From Candidatus Dadabacteria bacterium (GTDB taxonomy: Bacteria > Desulfobacterota_D > UBA1144 > Nemesobacterales > JAJCZQ01), in NCBI GenBank assembly GCA_030624695.1, contig JAUXJP010000058.1:1-6485 (forward strand): a DNA stretch of 6,485 bases, read 5' to 3'. This document shows positions 1 to 6,057 of this stretch, piece after piece. A model generated the notes under the pieces. The model was not told where the DNA came from. It worked only from the letters and a program-made list of their open reading frames with translations, and did no database searches. The first letter of the stretch is position 1, and every line of letters begins with the position of its first letter. The translations under genes and the position numbers were made by a program.

Positions 1-1164
1 AGGAATTTTTCTTTTAAAAAGCGCTATAGTTAACTCCTGGGCTGTTATTCCGGCTTCTCTAACATCCATTACCATGGAAAAACCGTAACTTGGCTCTACA
101 GGGATAGAAATTCCATCTGTGTTATCTATCAACTGTTTAATAAACTTATAATTTTTTCTGATTAATTTCTCAGTGTTATCTATATAATCAGTATCTTTTA
201 AAGCAGCCAAAGCCCCGTACTGAGCAATAAGGTTTGTGTTAAGGCGAGTCATGGATACTTTGGCAATTAAACATGCTCTCATTATGTCCGAATGTCCTGC
301 CAGAAAACCGATCCGGACTGCGGCCATTCCGTATCCATGTGAAACACTGTAAACTGATACAACATTGTCTACATTAGTATCTCTCCATAGTGAACTCATA
401 GGAAATTGTTCAGATTCTGGATCAATCCTGTGCGCGTTGTGGGTTATATCATTAATAATTATGATGTTATTTCGCTTCGCTATTTCTATTAGTGACAGTA
501 ACTCTTCTTTACTCTGAACAGTGCCAAAAGGGTTTACCGGGTCACATACTATGATTATTTTTGTCTTTTTTGTTATATATTTTTCTACTTCATGCGGATC
601 AAGCTTAAACCTGTTGCCGGAATGTATTCTTATTTTTACAGGTATTCCGCCTGCCATAAGGATTGCAGATTCAAAATGAAAATAGCCTGGGTCAGTAATT
701 ATTACTTCGTCACCATCATTCAGAAAAGTATGAAGGGCATATGAAATGCTCGCCTGGCCCCCTTCGGTGCCTACTACTTCAAAGTTATTATTTCTCTCGC
801 ACTTAAATTTATATTCCGCACAGTAGTCCCTGAGTGAATTTATGAGATCTGGTGAGTATGGGTTTATATTAGAACCGATGGTTTGCCTTTTCATCTCCTC
901 TACTGCGCTTTCAGGAGGTCCAGCATGACATAACATCCAGCCAAAATCAGCCCATTCATCCGGATCAAGGTCAATCCTGCCGTCTTTATATATCTCGGTG
1001 GGATCTAGTTTCAGGATTCTTATGGCATCCCTGTATGTCATATAGTTCCACATACCGTGAGGACTATTCATTACGGAATTAATTCTTTTGGCTTTTGTTT
1101 CTTCCAGCAAAGGCAATGATTCTGAATCTGCCTGCCAGCCAAGTACAAATCTTTTCTTACTCAA
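1..1164 (-). CDS. Class I/II aminotransferase-like protein with His in place of the PLP lysine (3' end cut by window)
   Basis: 388 codons lie in the window; the C-terminus runs off the edge at base 1. The TTG start at 1164-1162 is chosen because AAGGAG (1178-1173) lies 8 bases upstream. The fold-type-I PLP enzyme layout is clear: a Gly-rich GTEGGQ segment (residues 132-137) followed by GDEVIITDPGY (151-161), the DPVNPFG loop (208-214, matching the NPxNPTG motif), Asp239 at the position that contacts the PLP ring nitrogen, and the SVSH-GYG-MAAVRIGF block (273-287) with the phosphate-binding Arg284. In this block the normally invariant Schiff-base lysine (SxSK) is His276, codon CAT at 339-337. 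The Tyr of the usual D-x-x-Y motif is also His (H242). Family members transaminate or eliminate through PLP; without the lysine, ordinary transamination is unlikely. It could be a PMP-dependent enzyme, as in the DegT-family dehydratase ColD where His replaces Lys, or a non-catalytic homologue. The fold call is confident, the activity unknown. It is the last gene visible, 50 bases after the methyltransferase gene. Confidence 0.9.
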   Translation of the reverse strand, partial: MSKKRFVLGWQADSESLPLLEETKAKRINSVMNSPHGMWNYMTYRDAIRILKLDPTEIYKDGRIDLDPDEWADFGWMLCHAGPPESAVEEMKRQTIGSNINPYSPDLINSLRDYCAEYKFKCERNNNFEVVGTEGGQASISYALHTFLNDGDEVIITDPGYFHFESAILMAGGIPVKIRIHSGNRFKLDPHEVEKYITKKTKIIIVCDPVNPFGTVQSKEELLSLIEIAKRNNIIIINDITHNAHRIDPESEQFPMSSLWRDTNVDNVVSVYSVSHGYGMAAVRIGFLAGHSDIMRACLIAKVSMTRLNTNLIAQYGALAALKDTDYIDNTEKLIRKNYKFIKQLIDNTDGISIPVEPSYGFSMVMDVREAGITAQELTIALFKRKIP

Positions 1165-1214
1165 TAATAAATCTCCTTAATACCAGGATATTATGTTAAT
1201 TGTTCTAATATGCA

Positions 1215-2063
1215 CTAACCCCTCATCAATACTACGGCATAAATATTAAAAGGGTCCATTCTAATTTCAGCATTTCTAAATCCTGCTTCTTCTGCCCATC
1301 TAACAACCAGATCAATAGGCCGGAGATGCCATACACACCTTTCCCCGTCCTGGTTTTTGAGGGATCTGGCAATTAATTCAATCTGGGGGTTTTGTGTTTG
1401 AACATTAAAAAGAATTGCATCGGGATTTAATATTTCTTTTACCTCTGACAGATGTCTTTTTACAGACTCATCATCGTGGATTATACCGTAAAGTCCTACT
1501 TCAATTAAAAGATTAGGTTTTCTGGTAATCCGTCTTAAATTTTCTGTATCAAGGGCATTACCCTGTTTGAATTTCACTTTATTACCAAGATTAAGTTTCT
1601 TTGCAATATCCCTGCTCTCTTTTAATACAGATTCTGAAATATCGCAAAGAAGCACTTCAATATTAGAAGTAGTTTCTCTTAGAATATCATAGAGATAATC
1701 AGCCTTTCCCGAAGCCAGGTCCACGATAAAAGTTGCTTTTTCGCTCCTTTCACGAAGATAACCATTTATCATATCCGACTGTATCTGTTTTATTGACCTA
1801 AAGGCTTTACATGTGACTTGATCCAGGAAGATTCTGTCCAGATACTTACCTATAAAAAGACTGCCCTGGGGTTTGTTAATATAAATATAGTTCATGGTCA
1901 TTCCGGAATCGAAACCATGAGTAAATCCAGTATCAATCCCTTTTGACAATCTACCAACAGACTCAAGTAAAAGGCCCAATAACCTGTAATAGATATATCT
2001 TGGTGAATATAATGGCAGTGGGTTTTTCAGTTGTTTAAAGGATGGAGATATTCTACAAATCAT
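1215..2063 (-). CDS. SAM-dependent methyltransferase, Methyltransf_20 type
   Basis: With the start chosen here the protein has 282 residues. ATG at 2063 is preferred because AGAGGA (2075-2070) sits 6 bases upstream; an in-frame ATG at 2105 would add 14 residues but has no ribosome site and would overlap the preceding gene further. The N-terminal part carries GFDSGMTMNYIY (about 50-61), a segment I associate with the Methyltransf_20 family. The Rossmann-type core starts with VDLASGKADYLYDIL (114-128) as motif I, an acidic CDIS end of strand 2 (140-143), then GNALD (about 168-172), EVGLYGIIHDD (188-198), and a QNPQIELIARSL segment (224-235), all in the family order. The motif I glycines are partly replaced (ASGKA instead of GxGxG), as also happens in relatives. 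It presumably transfers a methyl group in the cytoplasm; the acceptor cannot be read from sequence. It overlaps the end of the ferritin-like gene by 11 bases, indicating translational coupling. Methyltransferase: sure; family: fairly sure. Confidence 0.87.
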   Translation of the reverse strand: MICRISPSFKQLKNPLPLYSPRYIYYRLLGLLLESVGRLSKGIDTGFTHGFDSGMTMNYIYINKPQGSLFIGKYLDRIFLDQVTCKAFRSIKQIQSDMINGYLRERSEKATFIVDLASGKADYLYDILRETTSNIEVLLCDISESVLKESRDIAKKLNLGNKVKFKQGNALDTENLRRITRKPNLLIEVGLYGIIHDDESVKRHLSEVKEILNPDAILFNVQTQNPQIELIARSLKNQDGERCVWHLRPIDLVVRWAEEAGFRNAEIRMDPFNIYAVVLMRG

Positions 2064-2619
2064 ACCATTTCCTCTCTTCATCCTCTCTGTCTGCATATAT
2101 GCCATCTGCTACACTCTTTATTTCTTCAACACGTCTTCTCTTGTCTTCACTGTCTGCTTCTGATGTAAAATATTTATCTAATACTGACAGATGTACATTT
2201 ACGTCGTTACTGACCTCTTCTAGTATTTTCATGCTTTTGGGGTCGGCCACACTCATGTATAAATCAAGTAATTCTGAAAAATGTATCAGTGATCCCCATG
2301 CATATGCATAATCATCAAAAGAATTATCATATGTTTCCAGTATATCGTAAATTTTTTGCCCTATTTCGGGAGGTTTATAAGTTTCAGGAGTTTCTCCCAT
2401 TTCTTTAGCCCTGTCGGAGAACAACTTTGCGTGCCTGGCATTATCAGCGATTATCTTTGCCGTAATAAGCTTCATTTCAATATTTGATATATACTTTAGT
2501 TTTGAGCCAAAAAGGTCTACCCAGCAAAGCATACCGTAAGTGTGCCGTGTAAAGACTTTGGCAAGAGCATTTGGTTTTGATAATATATTTTTTAATTCTT
2601 CAGGGTTACGAATACTTAT
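2053..2619 (-). CDS. Ferritin-like helical protein with degenerate metal site, probable ATA start
   Basis: The open frame begins after an in-frame TAG at 2634-2632 and contains no ATG, GTG, TTG or CTG before ATG 2532-2530. That internal ATG has no ribosome site, and the 29 codons before it read as a plausible N-terminus (SIRNPEELKN...LAKVFTRHTYG). The best start is ATA at 2619-2617, 9 bases after AGGAG (2633-2629), giving 188 residues. The protein is almost all helix and resembles PaaA/PaaC-type ferritin-like proteins: residues 48-70 contain IEMKLITAKIIADNARHAKLF, and a second half has a related NDVNVHLSVL (138-147). In diiron members these read DExxH; here they read D-N-A-R-H (59-63) and D-V-N-V-H (139-143), so the metal-ligand Glu is Asn and Val. 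A standard diiron centre is therefore doubtful. The C-terminus is highly charged (residues 153-188). Function unknown; possibly a structural or partner protein. Family assignment is moderate. Confidence 0.72.
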   Translation of the reverse strand: MSIRNPEELKNILSKPNALAKVFTRHTYGMLCWVDLFGSKLKYISNIEMKLITAKIIADNARHAKLFSDRAKEMGETPETYKPPEIGQKIYDILETYDNSFDDYAYAWGSLIHFSELLDLYMSVADPKSMKILEEVSNDVNVHLSVLDKYFTSEADSEDKRRRVEEIKSVADGIYADREDEERKWYDL

Positions 2620-2628
2620 TTTATTTAT

Positions 2629-2633
2629 CTCCT
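2629..2633 (-). promoter_or_regulatory. Shine-Dalgarno site that decides a non-AUG start
   Basis: AGGAG on the minus strand, 9 bases ahead of the in-frame ATA at 2619-2617. It overlaps the TAG that closes the frame upstream. Because no standard start codon follows within usable distance, this site supports ATA (or, at 15 bases, ATT 2613-2611) as the initiator of the ferritin-like protein. Confidence 0.6.
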
Positions 2634-2651
2634 AATGTGTATTTTCAGTTT

Positions 2652-3107
2652 CTAAGTCAGCTTCTTTAAAATATTTACAAGTTTCATATCACCCTTTGCA
2701 GGTACCTGCCAGTTAACCTGTTTAACTTTTACCTGCTGTGCAACAAGAGAATCCTTAAAGATATCAAGGCCTACATTTATTACCTGCATCTCAGAATTAA
2801 AAATATCAGGTGCAGACTTGCCACCCTGGCTGGAATTTGAGGATATCAGGGACTCAATCTTTTGAATAGTTTCAAGTGCAAGCTTATTTGATTCAGCCTC
2901 AACAACTATAACAAGATCATTACCGGCTGCTTTTTCAATTTCTTTTGTCATAAGGCCGGCAGCCTTTAAAGCAAATTTTGCTTTTTCTGTAGACATTACA
3001 GCAACAGCATTTTTTACGCCTGTGGTTTCACTCATTGTTTTCGATATACGCATCAGTCGCAACGAGTCATAATAGTTGTTAACCTTTATTTTATATTCAG
3101 TAGCCAA
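2652..3107 (-). CDS. Mini-FdrA: FdrA/AllF N-terminal and C-terminal segments without the CoA-ligase-like middle
   Basis: A 151-residue protein with a TTG start at 3107, supported by AAGGGA (3121-3116) about 8 bases upstream. Residues 5-90 match the N-terminal domain of FdrA: YYDSLRLMRISKTMSE (12-27), a short VMSTEKAKFAL stretch (38-47), GLM, and NDLVIVVEAES (63-73). A Ser/Gly-rich linker (about 89-100) leads into the FdrA C-terminal signature, VINVGLDIFKDSL (109-121) then QVNWQVPAKGD-KLVNIL (130-147). Full FdrA is roughly 550 residues, with CoA-binding and ligase-like domains between these two parts; they are entirely absent here with no sign of a frame break. E. coli FdrA is AllF, a subunit of the AllFGH oxamate carbamoyltransferase. 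The DUF2877/AllH-like gene lies three genes upstream, suggesting a shared complex. The short form may be a regulatory or scaffold subunit; this is inference. No AllG/DUF1116 partner is visible. Confidence 0.82.
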   Translation of the reverse strand: MATEYKIKVNNYYDSLRLMRISKTMSETTGVKNAVAVMSTEKAKFALKAAGLMTKEIEKAAGNDLVIVVEAESNKLALETIQKIESLISSNSSQGGKSAPDIFNSEMQVINVGLDIFKDSLVAQQVKVKQVNWQVPAKGDMKLVNILKKLT

Positions 3108-3119
3108 ATTATTATTCCC

Positions 3120-3506
3120 TTAATTTAATTTATATTCGATTGGACAGGACCCTTTAATTGTATTTGTAACATAACAATATCGTTTTGCTTTATTTACCAG
3201 GCTCTCTAAAATGTCCGGTTCAATTGAACAGTACACTTAAACTATACATTTTGAGAAAAGTGAATTTTTCCTGTCTTTTTCACCAATTACTTCTACTTTC
3301 AGGTCTCTTAATTCGACCCTACCTTTTTTGGCCACGTATACAAGGGAGATGCAAAAACATGAAGCAAGTGAACTTAGAAACTGTTCAGTAGGCATCATAC
3401 CGGTATCTTCGCCGCCATATTCGGGTGCTTCATCCACCGGGACCTGAAACTGACGGGCCGTTACGCTTACCTGGTAATTTTTAATCCAGACTGTTTCAAC
3501 TTTCAT
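3120..3506 (-). pseudogene. OsmC/Ohr family protein gene interrupted by an in-frame TAA
   Basis: The start is ATG 3506-3504, with AAGGGG (3519-3514) 7 bases upstream and an 11-base overlap with the glycosyltransferase gene. Read straight through, the frame gives 128 codons plus a stop at 3122-3120, close to the usual OsmC length. The first 89 residues contain the family core PTEQFLSSLASCFC (39-52) with the first redox cysteine, C50. Codon 90 (3239-3237) is TAA. The same frame then continues with VYCSIEPDILESLVNKAKR (91-109) followed by YCYVTNTIKG, a typical OsmC C-terminal half with the second conserved cysteine, C111. No base is gained or lost, so this is a nonsense change (for example GAA to TAA), not a frameshift. 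OsmC/Ohr proteins reduce organic hydroperoxides in the cytoplasm using both cysteines, so the 89-residue product should be inactive. Alternatives are a sequencing error, a very recent mutation, or reinitiation at the GTG immediately after the stop. Family call: confident; gene state: open. Confidence 0.85.
3237..3239 (-). other. Premature in-frame stop (TAA) in the OsmC-like gene
   Basis: Codon 90 of the OsmC-like frame. It is flanked in the same frame by family-typical sequence (SKCIV before, VYCSIEPD after), at a strand position where relatives usually carry an ordinary residue between two valines. The next codon is GTG (3236-3234). No Shine-Dalgarno sequence is seen just upstream of that GTG. 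Confidence 0.85.
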
Positions 3507-4713
3507 CAGGAAACCCCTTGTCAGCAACAGAAGTTAATAAATTGGTATTATTTAAAATATCATTATAGATAGCCAGATGGCTTTCTGCTGTAGCTTCCCA
3601 GCTATACTTTTCTGCAGTTTTCTTTCCACCGGATACGAGTTTTTTATTTAAATTATTATCTTCCAGTATGCTTATAATTCCTGCGGCAAATGATTTATAA
3701 TCCATTGGGGATTCGAGCAAAGAATTATTTCCATCTTCCAGGAATTCTGTTAAAGGTTCAATATCAGAGGCAATTACGGGCAGGCCGGAAGCCATTGCTT
3801 CAAGTACTACAAGACCCCAGCCTTCTTTTATTGATGGAAAAAGAAAGACATCTCCGGCATTATAAAGATCAACTATCATATCCTCGGGAATATTCCCAAG
3901 GACAAAGATATCCTTGTCCAGCTTTAATCCTAGATTATCCATCTCATGAAAGAATTCTTCACGGTATTCTCTATAATCAAAAGGTGTTTCTCCACCCCCA
4001 AGGAGCCATACAAGGCGTTCTCCCTTGTTCAAAAAATGTGACCGGGCAAGATCAAATGCTTTTAGTGTTGTTTTGGTATTTTTTCGAGGTTCAATCCCTC
4101 CAATAGTAAGCAATACCCTGCATCCACTTACTGAAAATTTTTGTTTAGATAATTCACATAATTTTTTATTTTCTTTACCATCATGAAATCTGTTAAGGTC
4201 AACACCATTTGTAATACGTGCAGGGGTAATTGAATAATCTTTTTTTATTTGGTCTTCCCAATACTTACTAACAGCCAGCAGGTAATCGGGTTGAATTACG
4301 CTTTTTAACTGGCATTCAATTAGTGATTCCGATGTAAATTCATCTATATGGTGTACAGTCCTCAAAAAGAATTTAATCAAACCCCTGTTTCTAATTTCCA
4401 ATAGTGCATTTGCTGAGATACAGTCCTCAGCGTGGTAAATATCATATACTTCATCAATACTACTCAGGTAATCAATATAAGCCTGAATATATGCATGTAT
4501 TTTTTCTTCCATACTGCTAAATTCCTGTTTAGGGCACGGTATGAGAGTAAATGGAACATCCACTTTTCTGAAAAAACCTTTTTCCGTTTCGAGTGCAAAT
4601 ACATGAACTTTATTATCAAGTTGTTGTAATTTTTCAGCAAGGTTAAGTGTGTGAACAACCCCGCCCCTGGGTTTGGTTGAATATGTGAACAGAGCTATTT
4701 TAATCGGCTGCAT
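3496..4713 (-). CDS. GT4 glycosyltransferase, MSMEG_0565-like
   Basis: 405 residues with a GT-B fold. ATG 4713-4711 is supported by GAGG (4723-4720) 6 bases upstream and overlaps the DUF2877 gene by 14 bases. The N-terminal acceptor domain has ALFTYSTKPRGGVVHTLNLA (7-26), including the Gly-Gly loop, and YDIYHAEDCISANAL (90-104) followed by RTVHHIDEFTS (118-128). This combination is what I remember of the MSMEG_0565 family, found in sporadic Nit1/radical-SAM clusters. The C-terminal donor domain has LLTIGGIEPRKN (201-212), with a basic pair (R210, K211) that commonly contacts the nucleotide-sugar phosphates, and PSIKEGWGLVVLEAMASGLP (293-312), which contains the E-x7-E pair E297/E305 of GT4 retaining enzymes. 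There is no signal peptide or membrane segment, so it is cytoplasmic. Donor and acceptor are unknown. GT4: very sure; subfamily: fairly sure. Confidence 0.93.
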   Translation of the reverse strand: MQPIKIALFTYSTKPRGGVVHTLNLAEKLQQLDNKVHVFALETEKGFFRKVDVPFTLIPCPKQEFSSMEEKIHAYIQAYIDYLSSIDEVYDIYHAEDCISANALLEIRNRGLIKFFLRTVHHIDEFTSESLIECQLKSVIQPDYLLAVSKYWEDQIKKDYSITPARITNGVDLNRFHDGKENKKLCELSKQKFSVSGCRVLLTIGGIEPRKNTKTTLKAFDLARSHFLNKGERLVWLLGGGETPFDYREYREEFFHEMDNLGLKLDKDIFVLGNIPEDMIVDLYNAGDVFLFPSIKEGWGLVVLEAMASGLPVIASDIEPLTEFLEDGNNSLLESPMDYKSFAAGIISILEDNNLNKKLVSGGKKTAEKYSWEATAESHLAIYNDILNNTNLLTSVADKGFPDES

Positions 4714-5710
4714 CTATAACCTCTAAATTCTCAAGTCTTGAAATCAAAAACCTGATGCCATAAAATATTCCGATTGCTAAATCTGCACCCGAAGTTTCGC
4801 CCATTTTAATCAGTACTTTTGAATGGTTCGCGACATCGTTCGGATCCTTTGTTAAAAGTGAATATATCAGGTCCAACACCGCCAGGGGACAAACCCCTTC
4901 ACAGGACTCCCGAAGCATGTTTAAACTAAATACTGTTGTTTTATCTGAGGCATTTTCGTAAATAGTATTGGCAACGTTATTAAAATATTCTTCATCGTCA
5001 TGTCCATTACCCTTGAGAATTTCATTCCCTATTTTAAGACTAAGTATCAGGCCCGCCAGGAAATCGTCACATGAAGGCGTAAGTCCTGGCCCTAGGCCAA
5101 TTATTGATTTTGTACTTTCCTTAACTGCTTTAACATCATACGAGAAAAGGCCCCACATCGTTCTTTCTATACCGGGCCTTGCCTTTTCGATAAAGCCCTC
5201 ATTCTGGGGCTTTAAAAAAAGGTCAATAGAACCCATCAATTCGACGTTTTCCAATAATGGTACTAGCCCATCCCTGCTCGGAGATGTATAAATAGTATCT
5301 CTTAGGATTCTAAGATTTAACATAATAGTCTCAAGTCCCTTAACAGAACTAAATTCCGGCAATTCCGGGGGCATCCATTTTTTTATATTATGAATATCAT
5401 TAAATACAAATTTATTACCTATTAATAAGCTGTTTTCCTGAGTTACAACCTCCATACCTTTTGTGATCCCAAGGGATTTGAAACTAAAATCAGCATCTTC
5501 CAAATAAATCACAATCGAACTTGCTGAAATATATTCATTGTATTTAATAACTCTTAGTAATTCGTTCTCACCAACTTTAATATAAAATGAGTTATCAAAA
5601 ACACCTTCAATACTTCCGGGGCTTTTAATATCTGCCAGAGTTTCATAAGCGTTAATTCCAATTGAAACTGCATTTAATATAGTTGTAGGTTTTTCGTTCA
5701 TTTGTAACAT
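4700..5710 (-). CDS. DUF2877 family protein, AllH-like
   Basis: 336 residues. The diagnostic segment is IIGLGPGLTPSCDDFLAGL (203-221), the DUF2877 signature, followed near the C-terminus by MGETSGADLAIGIFYGI (303-319). Both are Gly-rich and probably line a ligand site. In relatives I recall the motif as TPSGDD; here Gly is Cys214. E. coli AllH (YlbF) belongs to this family and, with AllF (FdrA) and AllG (YlbE), forms oxamate carbamoyltransferase in anaerobic allantoin degradation. The mini-FdrA downstream makes a related complex plausible, but the substrate need not be oxamate. The start is uncertain: ATG 5710 has only AAAGA immediately before it, and ATG 5701 (residue 4) is an alternative with no better ribosome site. 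The gene follows the small 86-residue gene after 45 bases and overlaps the glycosyltransferase start. Family: confident; reaction: unknown. Confidence 0.87.
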   Translation of the reverse strand: MLQMNEKPTTILNAVSIGINAYETLADIKSPGSIEGVFDNSFYIKVGENELLRVIKYNEYISASSIVIYLEDADFSFKSLGITKGMEVVTQENSLLIGNKFVFNDIHNIKKWMPPELPEFSSVKGLETIMLNLRILRDTIYTSPSRDGLVPLLENVELMGSIDLFLKPQNEGFIEKARPGIERTMWGLFSYDVKAVKESTKSIIGLGPGLTPSCDDFLAGLILSLKIGNEILKGNGHDDEEYFNNVANTIYENASDKTTVFSLNMLRESCEGVCPLAVLDLIYSLLTKDPNDVANHSKVLIKMGETSGADLAIGIFYGIRFLISRLENLEVIDAAD

Positions 5711-5755
5711 TTCTTTAATAACGTTTTGTGTGTTTTAAGATTAGATAAGAATTAA

Positions 5756-6016
5756 TTAATCGAATTTTTTCCATTTGGGGCGGTCAACACCTGAATATGC
5801 ACTCTTTAATATTATTTTTTTACGTATCTTCCAGGGAATTGATAAATAAATCGGTACAAATACTTTTTTCCAGAACAAGGGAATTATTCCATTTTCTTGT
5901 AAAGGTTTTGTAGTACAATCTTTGTACTTACTAGCCATATCTTCTGCAGCGGCCTGCATTAAATATTTTTCTGCATTTTTTCTTAACCACCCACCAAATG
6001 AGTTAGTTTCTGACAA
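5756..6016 (-). CDS. Small basic protein of unknown function
   Basis: 86 residues, TTG start at 6016 with a good GAGGTG (6029-6024) 7 bases upstream, which is the main argument that it is a real gene. I do not recognise the family. The N-terminal half looks helical and mildly amphipathic (WLRKNAEKYLMQAAAEDMAS, residues 10-29). The middle has an aromatic, proline-containing stretch (IIPLFWKKVFVPIYLSIPW, 44-62) that is too broken by lysines to be a clear membrane span but could sit at a membrane surface. It is followed by a Lys/Arg-rich tail (KIRKKIILK, 63-71, and RPKWKKFD at the end). There is one cysteine (C34) and no metal motif. It lies 41 bases after the oxidoreductase and 45 bases before the DUF2877 gene, so it may be an accessory protein to the oxidoreductase; that is inference only. 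Confidence 0.62.
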   Translation of the reverse strand: MSETNSFGGWLRKNAEKYLMQAAAEDMASKYKDCTTKPLQENGIIPLFWKKVFVPIYLSIPWKIRKKIILKSAYSGVDRPKWKKFD

Positions 6017-6057
6017 TTAATTGCACCTCGTTTATAAAAATTATTAACCTATTAATA

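Noticed and set aside
1165..1214. Possible promoter (TTAGAA ... ATAATA on the minus strand) or terminator before the aminotransferase gene
   Set aside because: The boxes match consensus poorly in an AT-rich gap and no GC-rich hairpin with a T-run is present; the gap is only 50 bases and fits an operon spacer.
2042..2311. Plus-strand open frame, 89 codons
   Set aside because: It lies antisense over the ferritin-like gene, is Ser/Leu-rich as expected for a shadow frame, and has no ribosome site or family resemblance.
3120..3290. Frameshift as the cause of the short OsmC
   Set aside because: The N- and C-terminal halves are in the same frame, so the break is one nonsense codon with no indel.
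3185..3391. Plus-strand open frame of 68 codons across the OsmC-like gene
   Set aside because: Antisense to OsmC-typical coding sequence that is readable on both sides of the premature stop.
3690..4106. Plus-strand open frame, 138 codons
   Set aside because: Antisense to the conserved donor domain of the glycosyltransferase; the encoded sequence resembles no protein family.
4432..4658. Two short frames, one per strand, of about 65 codons
   Set aside because: Both overlap the glycosyltransferase N-terminal domain in wrong frames; low-complexity Phe/Lys/Ile content.
4968..5291. Plus-strand open frame, 107 codons
   Set aside because: Antisense to the DUF2877 signature region; shadow of a well-supported gene.
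5711..5755. Promoter in the gap before the DUF2877 gene
   Set aside because: AT-rich sequence without a convincing -35/-10 pair or repeat; I could not support it beyond base composition.
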